A stretch of 8,350 nt of DNA from Propionibacteriaceae bacterium (lineage in GTDB: Bacteria; Actinomycetota; Actinomycetes; Propionibacteriales; Propionibacteriaceae), in NCBI GenBank assembly GCA_003451975.1, contig DMIX01000376.1:1-8350 (forward strand), given 5' to 3'. The translations under genes and the position numbers were made by a program. This document shows, one piece after another, positions 1 to 6,074 of this stretch. Position 1 is the first letter of the stretch. Every line of letters begins with the position of its first letter. The notes below the pieces were generated by a model, which did no database searches, had not been told where the DNA came from, and saw only the letters and a program-made list of their open reading frames with translations.

Positions 1-39
1 CGGATCAGAAGGTTGGGGGTTCGAATCCCTCCGAGCGCG
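1..39 (+). tRNA. tRNA-Arg (anticodon NCG), 3' part only
   Basis: The window starts at the second anticodon base, tRNA position 35. The bases seen are CG (35-36), G37, A38 and the 3' anticodon stem TCAGA. Then come variable bases AGGTT, a T-arm with stem GGGGG/CCCTC (one G-T pair) around the loop TTCGAAT, the 3' acceptor strand CGAGCGC, and discriminator G at position 39. CCA is not encoded (CTA follows). NCG is an arginine codon family. From memory the sequence closely resembles actinobacterial tRNA-Arg(ACG), but the wobble base and 5' half lie outside the window, so ACG cannot be told from CCG or TCG here. Confidence 0.9.
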
Positions 40-95
40 CTAGGTGAACAGGCGAGTTGTCTCGGCAGTCTCGCCGTCGTTCACTACCAGTGATG

Positions 96-126
96 AAGGG
101 TCCACGGTCCATGGCCGTGGACCTTC
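96..126 (+). terminator. Hairpin terminator behind tRNA-Arg
   Basis: A perfect 9-bp stem is seen: GGTCCACGG (99-107) pairs with CCGTGGACC (115-123) around a 7-base loop. AAG/CTT bases extend the stem past one bulged G. A moderately T-rich stretch (TTCTGTCGTTCT) follows. It lies 60 bp behind the tRNA and also faces the 3' end of the convergent MarR operon, so it could stop transcription from both sides. Confidence 0.7.
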
Positions 127-159
127 TGTCGTTCTAGGGGTGAGCGCGCCGATGTGGCG

Positions 160-210
160 GATCTGTTGTGGCTGATTCGTTGTGGCTGATCTGTTGCGGC
201 CGATCTGTGG
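160..210. repeat. 14-bp tandem repeat, about 3.6 copies
   Basis: The units are GATCTGTTGTGGCT (160-173), GATTCGTTGTGGCT (174-187), GATCTGTTGCGGCC (188-201) and a partial GATCTGTGG (202-210). A further decayed piece, GATGTGG, stands at 151-157. The repeat lies between the 3' ends of the convergent tRNA and MarR transcripts and has no coding role that I can see. Confidence 0.8.
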
Positions 211-232
211 AGCGCTGGGGTGATCTCGGACC

Positions 233-676
233 TCACGTGGTGAGTTGCTGCAGCATTGCGGTGAAGCGCGCTTGATCGCGTCCCAGGGCAGCGAAAAACT
301 CCTGATCGGAGGCTTCGACCGCGCCCACCGCCTGATCGGCCAGCAGTCGGCCCTGCTCGGTCACGGCGAGCATTCGGGCGCGTCCGTCATGAGGATGCGG
401 GAGCCTTTGGATCAGGCCTTTCTGCTCGAGGGCGCGGAGCACTTGGGAGGTCATCATCGGGTCGGTTCCCGCGTGTTGGGCGAGTTCCTTCTGGGTGGGG
501 GGCTCGGGGAACCAGGACACCGAGGCCAGCAGGACGAACTGGACATGGGTGAGGCCGAAGGGCTTCAGGGTGCGTCGCTGGGCGGCCTGCCAGGCGTTGG
601 TGACACGCCACAGGACCAACCCGGTGCTGTCGTCAGCGTTGCTGAACCGAGTCTGAAGTCGGCGTCGCGTGGTCAT
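233..676 (-). CDS. MarR-family transcriptional regulator
   Basis: This 147-aa protein has the length and layout of a MarR winged-helix repressor. Dimerisation helices occur at both ends (about residues 15-40 and 110-147). A first HTH helix lies around TQKELAQHAG (61-70), a recognition helix around 72-90 (DPMMTSQVLRALEQKGLIQR), and a wing with the hallmark DGRARMLAVTEQG (97-109). It has no cysteine, so it is not an OhrR-type thiol sensor; a small-molecule ligand is more likely. It is the second gene of a unit with the SRPBCC gene: 14 bases separate them, and its ribosome site AGAGGA (687-692, minus strand) overlaps that gene's stop codon, suggesting coupled translation. The palindrome at 1120-1137 is its likely operator. 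Its ligand and wider targets cannot be read from the sequence. Confidence 0.93.
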   Translation of the reverse strand: MTTRRRLQTRFSNADDSTGLVLWRVTNAWQAAQRRTLKPFGLTHVQFVLLASVSWFPEPPTQKELAQHAGTDPMMTSQVLRALEQKGLIQRLPHPHDGRARMLAVTEQGRLLADQAVGAVEASDQEFFAALGRDQARFTAMLQQLTT

Positions 677-690
677 GAGCTGAGAATCCT

Positions 691-1113
691 CTAGACGTTG
701 GCTTCGACCAACTCAATCAGGCGATTCAGTGATGCCGGAACAGATTCGGCAAAGTCTTTGCCGAGAATCATGGCCCACAGGCGTGCCAGCGGGCCGGTGA
801 GAGTGACTTGGGCAGTCAGTTCGGTCAGTTCGCCGGATACGGCCGCGAGGTGTTGAAACCGCAAGGTGGCACCGGGCATGGAGCTGACGTCGGTGTACTC
901 CTTGTCGGGGTTGAGTACCGCAATCGTGAAGCGGGTTTTCGGGCCGCCGCGGGGCTTCAGCACCCCGTGTGCCCCGGGGGTGACGGGCTCGTCGAGGTGG
1001 ACCCATTCGGTGTCGGTGTCCCATTGCGGCCAGGTCTGGTGGTCGATCCAGCGGGCGTAGAAGGCCGACGGGGGCGCTGTGGATGTGGCGGAGGCGGTGG
1101 CGATCTCGATCAT
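691..1113 (-). CDS. SRPBCC / START-like ligand-binding protein
   Basis: This 140-aa protein resembles the polyketide cyclase/dehydrase (SRPBCC) superfamily of small hydrophobic-pocket proteins. An N-terminal strand (IEIATASAT) is followed by a short helix ending in the family-typical W-x-x-W spacing (FYARWIDHQTWPQWDTD, 18-34). Beta strands follow through the middle (VLKPRGGPKTRFTIAVL; TLRFQHL; ELTAQVTLTGP), and a long C-terminal helix (about 119-138) would close the pocket. No catalytic residues can be assigned; ligand binding or sensing is the usual role. The frame stays open far upstream to 1575, but ATG 1113 is preferred because the fold begins there and a promoter-like palindrome sits just upstream. 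No Shine-Dalgarno site is visible, which fits a leaderless mRNA. It heads the unit with the MarR gene, which suggests that its ligand or substrate is linked to the MarR inducer (inference). Confidence 0.85.
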   Translation of the reverse strand: MIEIATASATSTAPPSAFYARWIDHQTWPQWDTDTEWVHLDEPVTPGAHGVLKPRGGPKTRFTIAVLNPDKEYTDVSSMPGATLRFQHLAAVSGELTELTAQVTLTGPLARLWAMILGKDFAESVPASLNRLIELVEANV

Positions 1114-1119
1114 GCAAAG

Positions 1120-1149
1120 TAGTATGCGCGCATAGTAGATTTTGGGCAA
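1120..1149 (-). promoter_or_regulatory. Promoter with MarR-type palindromic operator
   Basis: A perfect 12-bp palindrome TATGCGCGCATA lies at 1123-1134. It extends to 18 bp at 1120-1137 with one mismatched pair (TAgTATGCGCGCATAgTA). On the minus strand, TTGCCC (1144-1149) and CATACT (1121-1126) are spaced 17 bp apart as a -35/-10 pair, which puts the start of transcription at or within two bases of ATG 1113. The palindrome covers the -10 and spacer, a repressor position. An alternative -10, TACTAT (1132-1137), is a better hexamer but has no matching -35. Confidence 0.5.
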
Positions 1150-1211
1150 GTCTTGCCGCGCCCGGTGTAGGGGCGGTGTTGATCGGTAGTTGGTGCCTGC
1201 GCGCTCGCTCC

Positions 1212-1517
1212 CTAGATCGCGAACTGGATGGACTGTTTGCCCTCTTCGAGGGCGTCCAGGATGGTGTCGATATCGTCTTGGCCCTGGATGTCTCCGTACC
1301 ACCAGTTCTCGGGGTAGATGACCATGGCTGGGCCGCGCTCGCAGACCTGCAGACAGCCAGTGCTGGAAACCTGAACATCGTGCATTCCTCGATCGGAGAG
1401 TTCTTCTTCGATGTAGGGCAGCAGGGCCACCGAGCCGGCTTTGTTGCAGATGCCTTGGGCGTTGCCGTTCCCGCGGAAGCTGCAGCAGACAAAGATGTGA
1501 TGCTTGAGTTTGGGCAT
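1212..1517 (-). CDS. Thioredoxin-fold [2Fe-2S] ferredoxin
   Basis: This 101-aa protein belongs to the (2Fe-2S) ferredoxin domain family with a thioredoxin fold (Clostridium pasteurianum type). The cysteine pattern is visible: C11 (with a neighbour C12), C24 in GICNKAG, then C55 and C59 in TGCLQVCERGP, followed by the typical MVIYPENWWYGD (65-76). Two cysteines come from each cluster-binding loop. It should carry electrons in the cytoplasm, but no reductase, hydrogenase or nitrogenase partner lies in this window, so its partner is unknown. It sits 97 bp upstream of the SRPBCC start and 195 bp downstream of the HNH gene on the same strand, probably with its own promoter. The Shine-Dalgarno site is weak (GAGAG or AAGAA upstream of ATG 1517). 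C12 beside C11 leaves unclear which one binds the cluster. Confidence 0.88.
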   Translation of the reverse strand: MPKLKHHIFVCCSFRGNGNAQGICNKAGSVALLPYIEEELSDRGMHDVQVSSTGCLQVCERGPAMVIYPENWWYGDIQGQDDIDTILDALEEGKQSIQFAI

Positions 1518-1539
1518 GATTCTTCGCGCTCTCGTTGTG

Positions 1540-1556
1540 GACGCCGAGGCGGCGTC
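1540..1556 (-). promoter_or_regulatory. Small GC hairpin in the ferredoxin leader
   Basis: GACGCC (1540-1545) and GGCGTC (1551-1556) form a 6-bp stem with a 5-base loop, beginning 22 bases upstream of the ferredoxin ATG. It could be a leader structure or only a chance GC hairpin. No clear promoter hexamers were found for the ferredoxin gene in 1518-1712. Confidence 0.2.
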
Positions 1557-1712
1557 GCGTTCTGGATTGCCTCACAACACGCTAGGGAAGCCACATGTCG
1601 ACGGCGTTACCGGAATGCTCCAATAATCCGCCAGTTATCGAACGTGGATTTGCGCGGGTGCGGTGCTCCTTTTGGGTTCCCCATCCGGGCACAGCGATTC
1701 CCAGGGTGGTCC

Positions 1713-3221
1713 TCAGCCGGTCGCGGAGAACAGCGGCTCGGTGCGTGCCAAGCCATCGGCGTTTTCGGCAATTGGTTCCCGACGGGGTGGCGAGCTCCGG
1801 TTCGCTCGATCCGAATCTCCACTGTGCTCGGCAGGTTGACTGCGAGCAGATCGGCCCGGTGGTGACCCGTCAGGTGGCGCACCCCTGCCTTGAGCCGTGT
1901 TGCTTGGCGGTGAGCCGCTGGGTTGCGCCTGGGTGAGCGCGCCGCAGAGCGCCTGCATCCGTTTCGGAGGTGTGAAGATCGGTTGCCCGCTGCCAGCATC
2001 GATGTGAACCACCCACTGGTCGCGTATGCCGTGCTTGTGGGGTTCGACCTCCGCGTGGTGGCGGTGGCAGAGCAGGACCAGATTCGACAATGCTGAGGCG
2101 CCGCCATCCCACCACGGCGTGATGTGGTGCGCCTCGCACAACTCCGGCCGCTCGTCACAGCCAGGGAAGGCGCATCCGCGATCTCGGATCGTCAATGCGT
2201 CGCGTAACGGGCGAGTGGCCAATCGATGCGCCATCCCCACGTCAAGGGGTTCACTGCTGGTGCCGAGTACCACCGGAATGAGTTCAGCCTCGCAACACAG
2301 ACGACGCAGGTCACCCGCCGAAAGCGGAGCACCGGCCCCGATGAGGCCCGCACCGGCGGCTTGAGTGCGCAGGTTGTCGTAGGACAAGGTCACCAGCACC
2401 CGCGCAGTGCCGCGTCCGGCCTCAGGCTTGGCCGCACCGGCCTCGGTGAGGAGCGCCATCAGCGCGTCAGCTCGGCGCTGCTCGGCCGTGCTGTGTTCCA
2501 TCATCGGATCGCGAGCCTCGATCGCTGAACGCCGCAGCTTCTCGCGATGGGAGTTGATCAGCGAAATGAACCGCTCTCCCTCGACCTGGGGCAGCGACCC
2601 TTCGAAGTGAATCGAGCCCTCGCTGTGGAAGAAACGCAGGCTCCGATTACGGTGGGCAGCTTCCGCCTGTCGTTGCAGCCGGGCCTCCAGGGACTCCTCA
2701 GCTGTATCGGGCACGACCTGGCGCAGGACCTGCGGTGCAGCCTTGGCGAGTTGATCGGCGTCGAGGCGTCCGGCCAGCTCAACCATGAGCTGCTCCGCCT
2801 GCCCTTTCTGGGTGGCGTCCAGCCGTGGTGCGATGTCGTCGAGAACGCGTCCGATAACCCGGGCTTGACCAGAGTTGATCCGTCCACGACTGGCGGCCAA
2901 CCCCACGCCGCGGTGATCGGCCAAGGCGCGCGCCTGAAACACCTCTCTGGTGGCCTCTTTGCGCGAGACCACCTCGGTGGCGCCCAGCCAGTTCGCCAGG
3001 GGAGTGCCCGCGGCCTTCTCCGAGGCCTGGGATCGTTCGGCTTCGGCAGTGAGTAGTGCGGCGAGGGCATCGAGTCGGGTGCGGAGCCGGCGAGCCTTGC
3101 TCACCCAGGCGAGTTGGCGCTCGGGCGGCACGCTGGTGCGGTTCGGATCAACGGCATCCAGGGCAGCTTCGATTCGGTCGAGGGCTTCTCCGGCCGAGAC
3201 CACAACGTTGCTGCTTTCCAT
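1713..3221 (-). CDS. DUF222 / HNH endonuclease-like protein (13E12 family)
   Basis: This 502-aa protein has the two-part build of the actinobacterial 13E12 repeat family. A long charged alpha-helical DUF222 region covers about residues 10-310. A C-terminal HNH nuclease domain covers about 335-405, with C350-x4-C355 (RDRGCAFPGC), HH at 365-366 (EAHHITPW), WWDGG (370-374), N380 in the SNLVLLC stretch, and C385-x2-HH (388-389). The probable zinc ligands and the His/Asn/His metal site are all present, so the nuclease core looks intact. Residues 430-502 form a Pro/Ser/Gly-rich, probably disordered tail. A DNA cleavage or nicking role is known only from the fold; the biological job of this family is unsettled. 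It is multi-copy in many actinobacteria, and M. tuberculosis members have been reported as LexA-regulated. ATG 3221 is 31 bases from a LexA-like box; the Shine-Dalgarno site is poor. Confidence 0.93.
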   Translation of the reverse strand: MESSNVVVSAGEALDRIEAALDAVDPNRTSVPPERQLAWVSKARRLRTRLDALAALLTAEAERSQASEKAAGTPLANWLGATEVVSRKEATREVFQARALADHRGVGLAASRGRINSGQARVIGRVLDDIAPRLDATQKGQAEQLMVELAGRLDADQLAKAAPQVLRQVVPDTAEESLEARLQRQAEAAHRNRSLRFFHSEGSIHFEGSLPQVEGERFISLINSHREKLRRSAIEARDPMMEHSTAEQRRADALMALLTEAGAAKPEAGRGTARVLVTLSYDNLRTQAAGAGLIGAGAPLSAGDLRRLCCEAELIPVVLGTSSEPLDVGMAHRLATRPLRDALTIRDRGCAFPGCDERPELCEAHHITPWWDGGASALSNLVLLCHRHHAEVEPHKHGIRDQWVVHIDAGSGQPIFTPPKRMQALCGALTQAQPSGSPPSNTAQGRGAPPDGSPPGRSARSQPAEHSGDSDRANRSSPPRREPIAENADGLARTEPLFSATG

Positions 3222-3252
3222 GCCTTTAGTCTGACGGGTGCCACCGACAAAA

Positions 3253-3268
3253 TAGAATAGGTGTTCGA
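3253..3268 (-). promoter_or_regulatory. LexA-like SOS box upstream of the HNH gene
   Basis: TAGAATAGGTGTTCGA matches the actinobacterial box TCGAAC-N4-GTTCGA at 10 of 12 defined positions, with a perfect right half. It lies 31 bp upstream of ATG 3221 and abuts TATTTT (3249-3254, minus strand), a candidate -10, so LexA bound here would block that promoter. Confidence 0.55.
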
Positions 3269-3273
3269 AAAGA

Positions 3274-3282
3274 TGTGGATAA
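3274..3282 (-). promoter_or_regulatory. Perfect DnaA 9-mer
   Basis: The minus strand reads TTATCCACA, an exact consensus DnaA box, five bases beyond the LexA-like box. It stands alone: I saw no cluster of further boxes or AT-rich unwinding region nearby, so it is not an origin. It could be a regulatory DnaA site or chance. Confidence 0.35.
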
Positions 3283-3350
3283 GTCCGTTCTCGAGCTGTC
3301 GGACTGCTTCGGCAGGGACGTGGGCCACGGGGGCAATGCCTGCGGGGGCT

Positions 3351-3405
3351 CGCGAAGGATCGCTCAGATTCGCGTCCTATAAACGATCAAAAATGTGTCA
3401 TACAC
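3351..3405 (+). promoter_or_regulatory. Candidate promoter and inverted repeats upstream of the ATPase
   Basis: TATAAA (3378-3383) is the best -10 candidate in the divergent spacer; the -35 at 17-bp spacing (AAGGAT) is poor. Just upstream is an inverted repeat CGCGAA-N12-TTCGCG (3351-3374). Just downstream is GTGT-CAT-ACAC (3395-3405). The two flank the -10 box as repressor or activator sites might. Transcription would start near 3390, leaving a leader of about 64 bases. Confidence 0.3.
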
Positions 3406-3453
3406 GCGCTCACGTTCGAGTAGTTCGGCCATTCTCCCTGTTAGCGTGAGGCC

Positions 3454-4773
3454 ATGGCGAGCAATGACATGGTGCAGCGGCGGGTCAGTGAATTACTCGC
3501 GGAACTGGTTGACGAGGAGCCTGTGATCGCGCTGCACGGCCCCCGCTCGGTCGGCAAATCCACCGTGCTGTGGAAGCTCGCCGGCGACCATGGCGTCGAC
3601 GTGATCGACCTCGACGACGTGGAGACCAGAGAGGCGCTGGCAGGCAATCCCCGACTGGTCACGGGCGGCGGTCTGCCACTGTGCATCGACGAATACCAGC
3701 GCGTCCCCGAAATCCTGGACGCCATCAAAGCCCGCCTCAACCGTGAAGGTACCCGTCCGGGCTTGGCCGTCATTACGGGCTCCACCAGGCAGGATGCTTT
3801 GCCGCGAACCGCCCAGGCGCTGACCGGACGCCTGCACTCGCTGACGATCTGGCCGCTGTCCCAAGGCGAGCTGATGGGAATTCGGGAGGAGGTTCTGGAA
3901 TCGCTGCTGCATGATCCGGAAGAAACCGTGGCGCAGCAGCCGCCGTCCGATACCTCTCGGGAGGACTACGCCGAACTGGCCTGCCGAGGTGGACTGCCCC
4001 TGGCACTGGGGCGCTCCGATACCGCCCGCGCCCGCTGGTTCGATGACTATGTGCGTCGCTCGGTGGACCGGGACGCACAGGAACTCACCCAGGTGCGTCA
4101 ACGTCAGGCGTTGGCCGATTTGCTCGGCCAGGTGGCCCTCCAGACCGGAGGGCTACTGAACATCACCCGGGCAGCGGAGGCTGTCGGCGTGGAACGTAAG
4201 ACGGCAGAGATCTACCTGCGATTGCTGGAGGACCTGTTCTTGGCGGTGCGGCTGCCGGCGTGGGGCACCGATTTGCGCTCACGGGTGAGCGCACGGCCCA
4301 AGGTGCACCTGGTGGATTCCGGGCTGGCGGCACGATTGCTGCGGGTGACTCCGACGACAGTGACTGGAGTCGACACCACTGTCCTCAGTGATTTCGGCAA
4401 GCTGTTGGAAACGGTGGTGGTCGCTGAACTTCGCAAGCAGACCTCCTGGCAGGAGGCTCCGGTCACCTTGGGTCATTGGCGTACCAGCGACGAAGCGAAG
4501 GTAGATGTCGTCGCCGAGTTCGATGATGGTCAGGTGTTGGGCTTCGATGTAACGCCGAATGAGCGCGTCACGGCATCAGCCTTCACCGGATTGACCCAAT
4601 TGCGCGATGCCCTCGGGGAGCGATTCCGTGCGGGGGTGGTATTGACCACCGGAACGCGCTCCTACACCCATGGTGATCGTCTGCATGTGATGCCCATTGA
4701 TCGTCTGTGGCGCATCGGGTCATTCCCGGCGGCGAGTAGGACGCGGGTGCTGAATCCGGCGAGTTGGAAGTGA
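3454..4773 (+). CDS. AAA-type ATPase with DUF4143 C-terminal region
   Basis: This 439-aa protein has the usual length and order of the ATPase/DUF4143 family. Walker A is GPRSVGKST (29-37). Walker B is LPLCIDE (74-80), followed by the family-typical YQRVPEILDAIK. A sensor-like strand ITGST lies at 107-111. A middle region (about 170-215) contains ACRGGLPLAL. A winged-helix-like segment follows (about 215-265, NITRAAEAVGVERKTAEIYLRLLEDL), and then the DUF4143 part with RLPAW (266-270) and KVHLVDSGLAARLL (283-296). The end resembles a PD-(D/E)XK nuclease core: E319, D351 and then DVT (365-367), where a nuclease would have E-x-K. ATP binding is likely; cleavage is doubtful. The family's function is largely unknown. 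GAGG just before ATG 3454 is very close to the start, so initiation may be weak or use codon 6. It overlaps the next gene by 4 bases. Confidence 0.9.
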   Translation: MASNDMVQRRVSELLAELVDEEPVIALHGPRSVGKSTVLWKLAGDHGVDVIDLDDVETREALAGNPRLVTGGGLPLCIDEYQRVPEILDAIKARLNREGTRPGLAVITGSTRQDALPRTAQALTGRLHSLTIWPLSQGELMGIREEVLESLLHDPEETVAQQPPSDTSREDYAELACRGGLPLALGRSDTARARWFDDYVRRSVDRDAQELTQVRQRQALADLLGQVALQTGGLLNITRAAEAVGVERKTAEIYLRLLEDLFLAVRLPAWGTDLRSRVSARPKVHLVDSGLAARLLRVTPTTVTGVDTTVLSDFGKLLETVVVAELRKQTSWQEAPVTLGHWRTSDEAKVDVVAEFDDGQVLGFDVTPNERVTASAFTGLTQLRDALGERFRAGVVLTTGTRSYTHGDRLHVMPIDRLWRIGSFPAASRTRVLNPASWK

Positions 4774-5576
4774 CGAAGAGCCGCTTGCCCGAGGGGCAAG
4801 GTCTGGTTTGGGTGCAGTCGGCCCCCAAGGCGTGGGGCGGCTCCGTGGCCGCTGAGTTACAGCGCCGCTTCTTGGCTGCTCAACCGGGCGAGGTGGTCGC
4901 CATGCCCGTCGCTGGCGAACCGCCGTGGATCGTGGTCTGTTTCGACCTTGATCAGGTGCTGGTCGCCCATTGGCCCGGACGGCTGCTCCAGGTGAAGCTG
5001 GAACTCCCCATCAATCCAGAAGTCGCCGCCGCGGTGGAAGCCACCAATGCAGAGATCAGTTCTGATCGTTGGTGCCGGGCGCACGCCGTCGAAGTCCTCG
5101 CCGAGCTTGACCCGAGCACGCTCTTCGGCTCGCACGGGGCTGCGATGCTGCCCGTCCTCGAGGTGGCTGAACACCTGGACGAGGTAACGGTTGCGGCACT
5201 GGCCGCTGCTCGCGATCCGGAGGCGTCCGCGGCCTATCAGCGTGTGTGGAATCGGTGGGGTGCCGACGAGATCGATGACGTGACGCTGTTCGACCTAGGT
5301 CGCGACGGTGGTTCACCGGTGGGGCGGGGTCTCCTGATGGTGGAAGACCTCGTCAACCTCAGCGCGAAGTCCACCCCGGAGGCCAGCCACTATGGTCGCG
5401 CTGACCCTGATGACCCCGACGGCGAAGAGCTCATTTTGGAGCCGCGGTGGCATCAGGCCGGGTTGGCCCTGATCGAGGCCGCCTTGGCGTTGGGCGCCCC
5501 AGAAGTTGCCGGTGGAGAAGCATCCATCCTCTTGCGGGCTTGGCACATCGTCTTTCCAGCCGCGGTGCGCGGCTAG
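4770..5576 (+). CDS. Uncharacterised acidic protein coupled to the ATPase
   Basis: I do not recognise this protein. It is 268 aa from GTG 4770, has no signal peptide or membrane segment, and is acidic (for example DPDDPDGEE, 212-220). It reads as a soluble alpha/beta protein with strands near 42-78 (EVVAMPV; PWIVVCFDL; RLLQVKLELP) and helices in the C-terminal half (153-165, 227-243). The tryptophans at 14, 22, 53, 68, 101, 160, 163, 227 and 258 are a notable feature. GTG 4770 is chosen over TTG 4764 because it overlaps the ATPase stop codon as GTGA, the classic coupling arrangement, with GGCGAG (4758-4763) six bases upstream. Equal dosage and co-translation suggest that it works with the ATPase as partner, substrate or regulator (inference). 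No toxin, nuclease or DNA-binding motif was seen. Confidence 0.8.
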   Translation: MTKSRLPEGQGLVWVQSAPKAWGGSVAAELQRRFLAAQPGEVVAMPVAGEPPWIVVCFDLDQVLVAHWPGRLLQVKLELPINPEVAAAVEATNAEISSDRWCRAHAVEVLAELDPSTLFGSHGAAMLPVLEVAEHLDEVTVAALAAARDPEASAAYQRVWNRWGADEIDDVTLFDLGRDGGSPVGRGLLMVEDLVNLSAKSTPEASHYGRADPDDPDGEELILEPRWHQAGLALIEAALALGAPEVAGGEASILLRAWHIVFPAAVRG

Positions 5577-5578
5577 GG

Positions 5579-5989
5579 ATTTGGCTGCGGGGCGACTCTG
5601 CTCGGTTGCCCGTCTGGGAGTACAGCTCCCTTGGTCATTCGAGGCGAAGGGTCAACCCAGGGACCATCGTTTCCGCCGACCAGGCGCCTTCCCACGGCCT
5701 CCGGCTCATCCTGGCCTCGACAGGTCTTGTCCAGAACTGCTGGAGCATCTGCGCATGGTGAGCTGACACTCCCCCCAATGTGGGCCAACGGGCCGCTCTT
5801 GCGCGACCAGTTCTCAGGCATTCGAAGGCGCACGGCCCCAGATCCGGTCAAGAGCTCAGTGAGCGCCTGGGCTATCGGGTCATCGATGCCTTCCCTTGTG
5901 GCTCAGCTTCGCACCAACTCCCGGTATGCCTGCTTCGCTTGAGGAACCCGAGCCGAATTAGGGCGCTCAACCCTGCGTCCTGGAAGTAG
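5579..5989 (+). pseudogene. Decayed 3' half of a second DUF4143 ATPase
   Basis: There is no intact gene between 5577 and 6074, but a degraded ATPase paralogue can be traced. The last 13 codons (5948-5986, stop 5987-5989) read PSRIRALNPASWK against ASRTRVLNPASWK in the intact ATPase: 10 of 13 residues agree, while about 62% of bases match. Upstream in the right order are RLPVW (5603-5617, compare RLPAW 266-270) and FSGI (5811-5822, compare FTGL 377-380). The distance from FSGI to the stop is 179 bases against 192 in the intact gene. From RLPVW to FSGI it is about 125 bases short, so the middle is partly deleted. Several frameshifts and stops break the frame. The tail match is strong; the upstream matches are suggestive only. 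Confidence 0.6.
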
Positions 5990-6024
5990 CCTAAAACACC
6001 TAGCCAAAGCAAAAAGATCAGAGG

Positions 6025-6065
6025 TTGCGTGTGAAGTCAACCCTTGATTTATGTGCGCGGTGAGG
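6025..6065 (+). promoter_or_regulatory. SDR leader: weak promoter candidate and ribosome site
   Basis: A clear ribosome site GGTGAGG (6059-6065) ends 9 bases before ATG 6075 and decides that start over ATG 6081. TTGCGT (6025-6030) and TTTATG (6048-6053) at 17-bp spacing are a weak -35/-10 candidate. The stretch before it (5990-6020) is locally A-rich, unlike its surroundings. Confidence 0.35.
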
Positions 6066-6074
6066 CAAAAGTGA

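Noticed and set aside
691..1575. Long 294-codon reading frame containing the SRPBCC protein
   Set aside because: The part upstream of ATG 1113 lies antisense-free but in a different frame across the ferredoxin gene, has low-complexity Arg/Pro-rich residues, and is split from the fold by the promoter palindrome.
138..1944. 14-bp direct repeat GGGTGAGCGCGCCG at 138-151 and 1931-1944
   Set aside because: One copy lies inside the HNH coding region and the word is GC-rich, so chance is a fair explanation; no integrase or matching tRNA tail supports attachment sites.
4764..4769. TTG 4764 as the start of the acidic protein
   Set aside because: GTG 4770 gives the GTGA overlap and a better-spaced GGCGAG site; TTG would add only two residues.
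5573..5851. Minus-strand 92-codon reading frame
   Set aside because: It has no ribosome site and no recognisable motif, and it lies antisense to the ATPase remnant.
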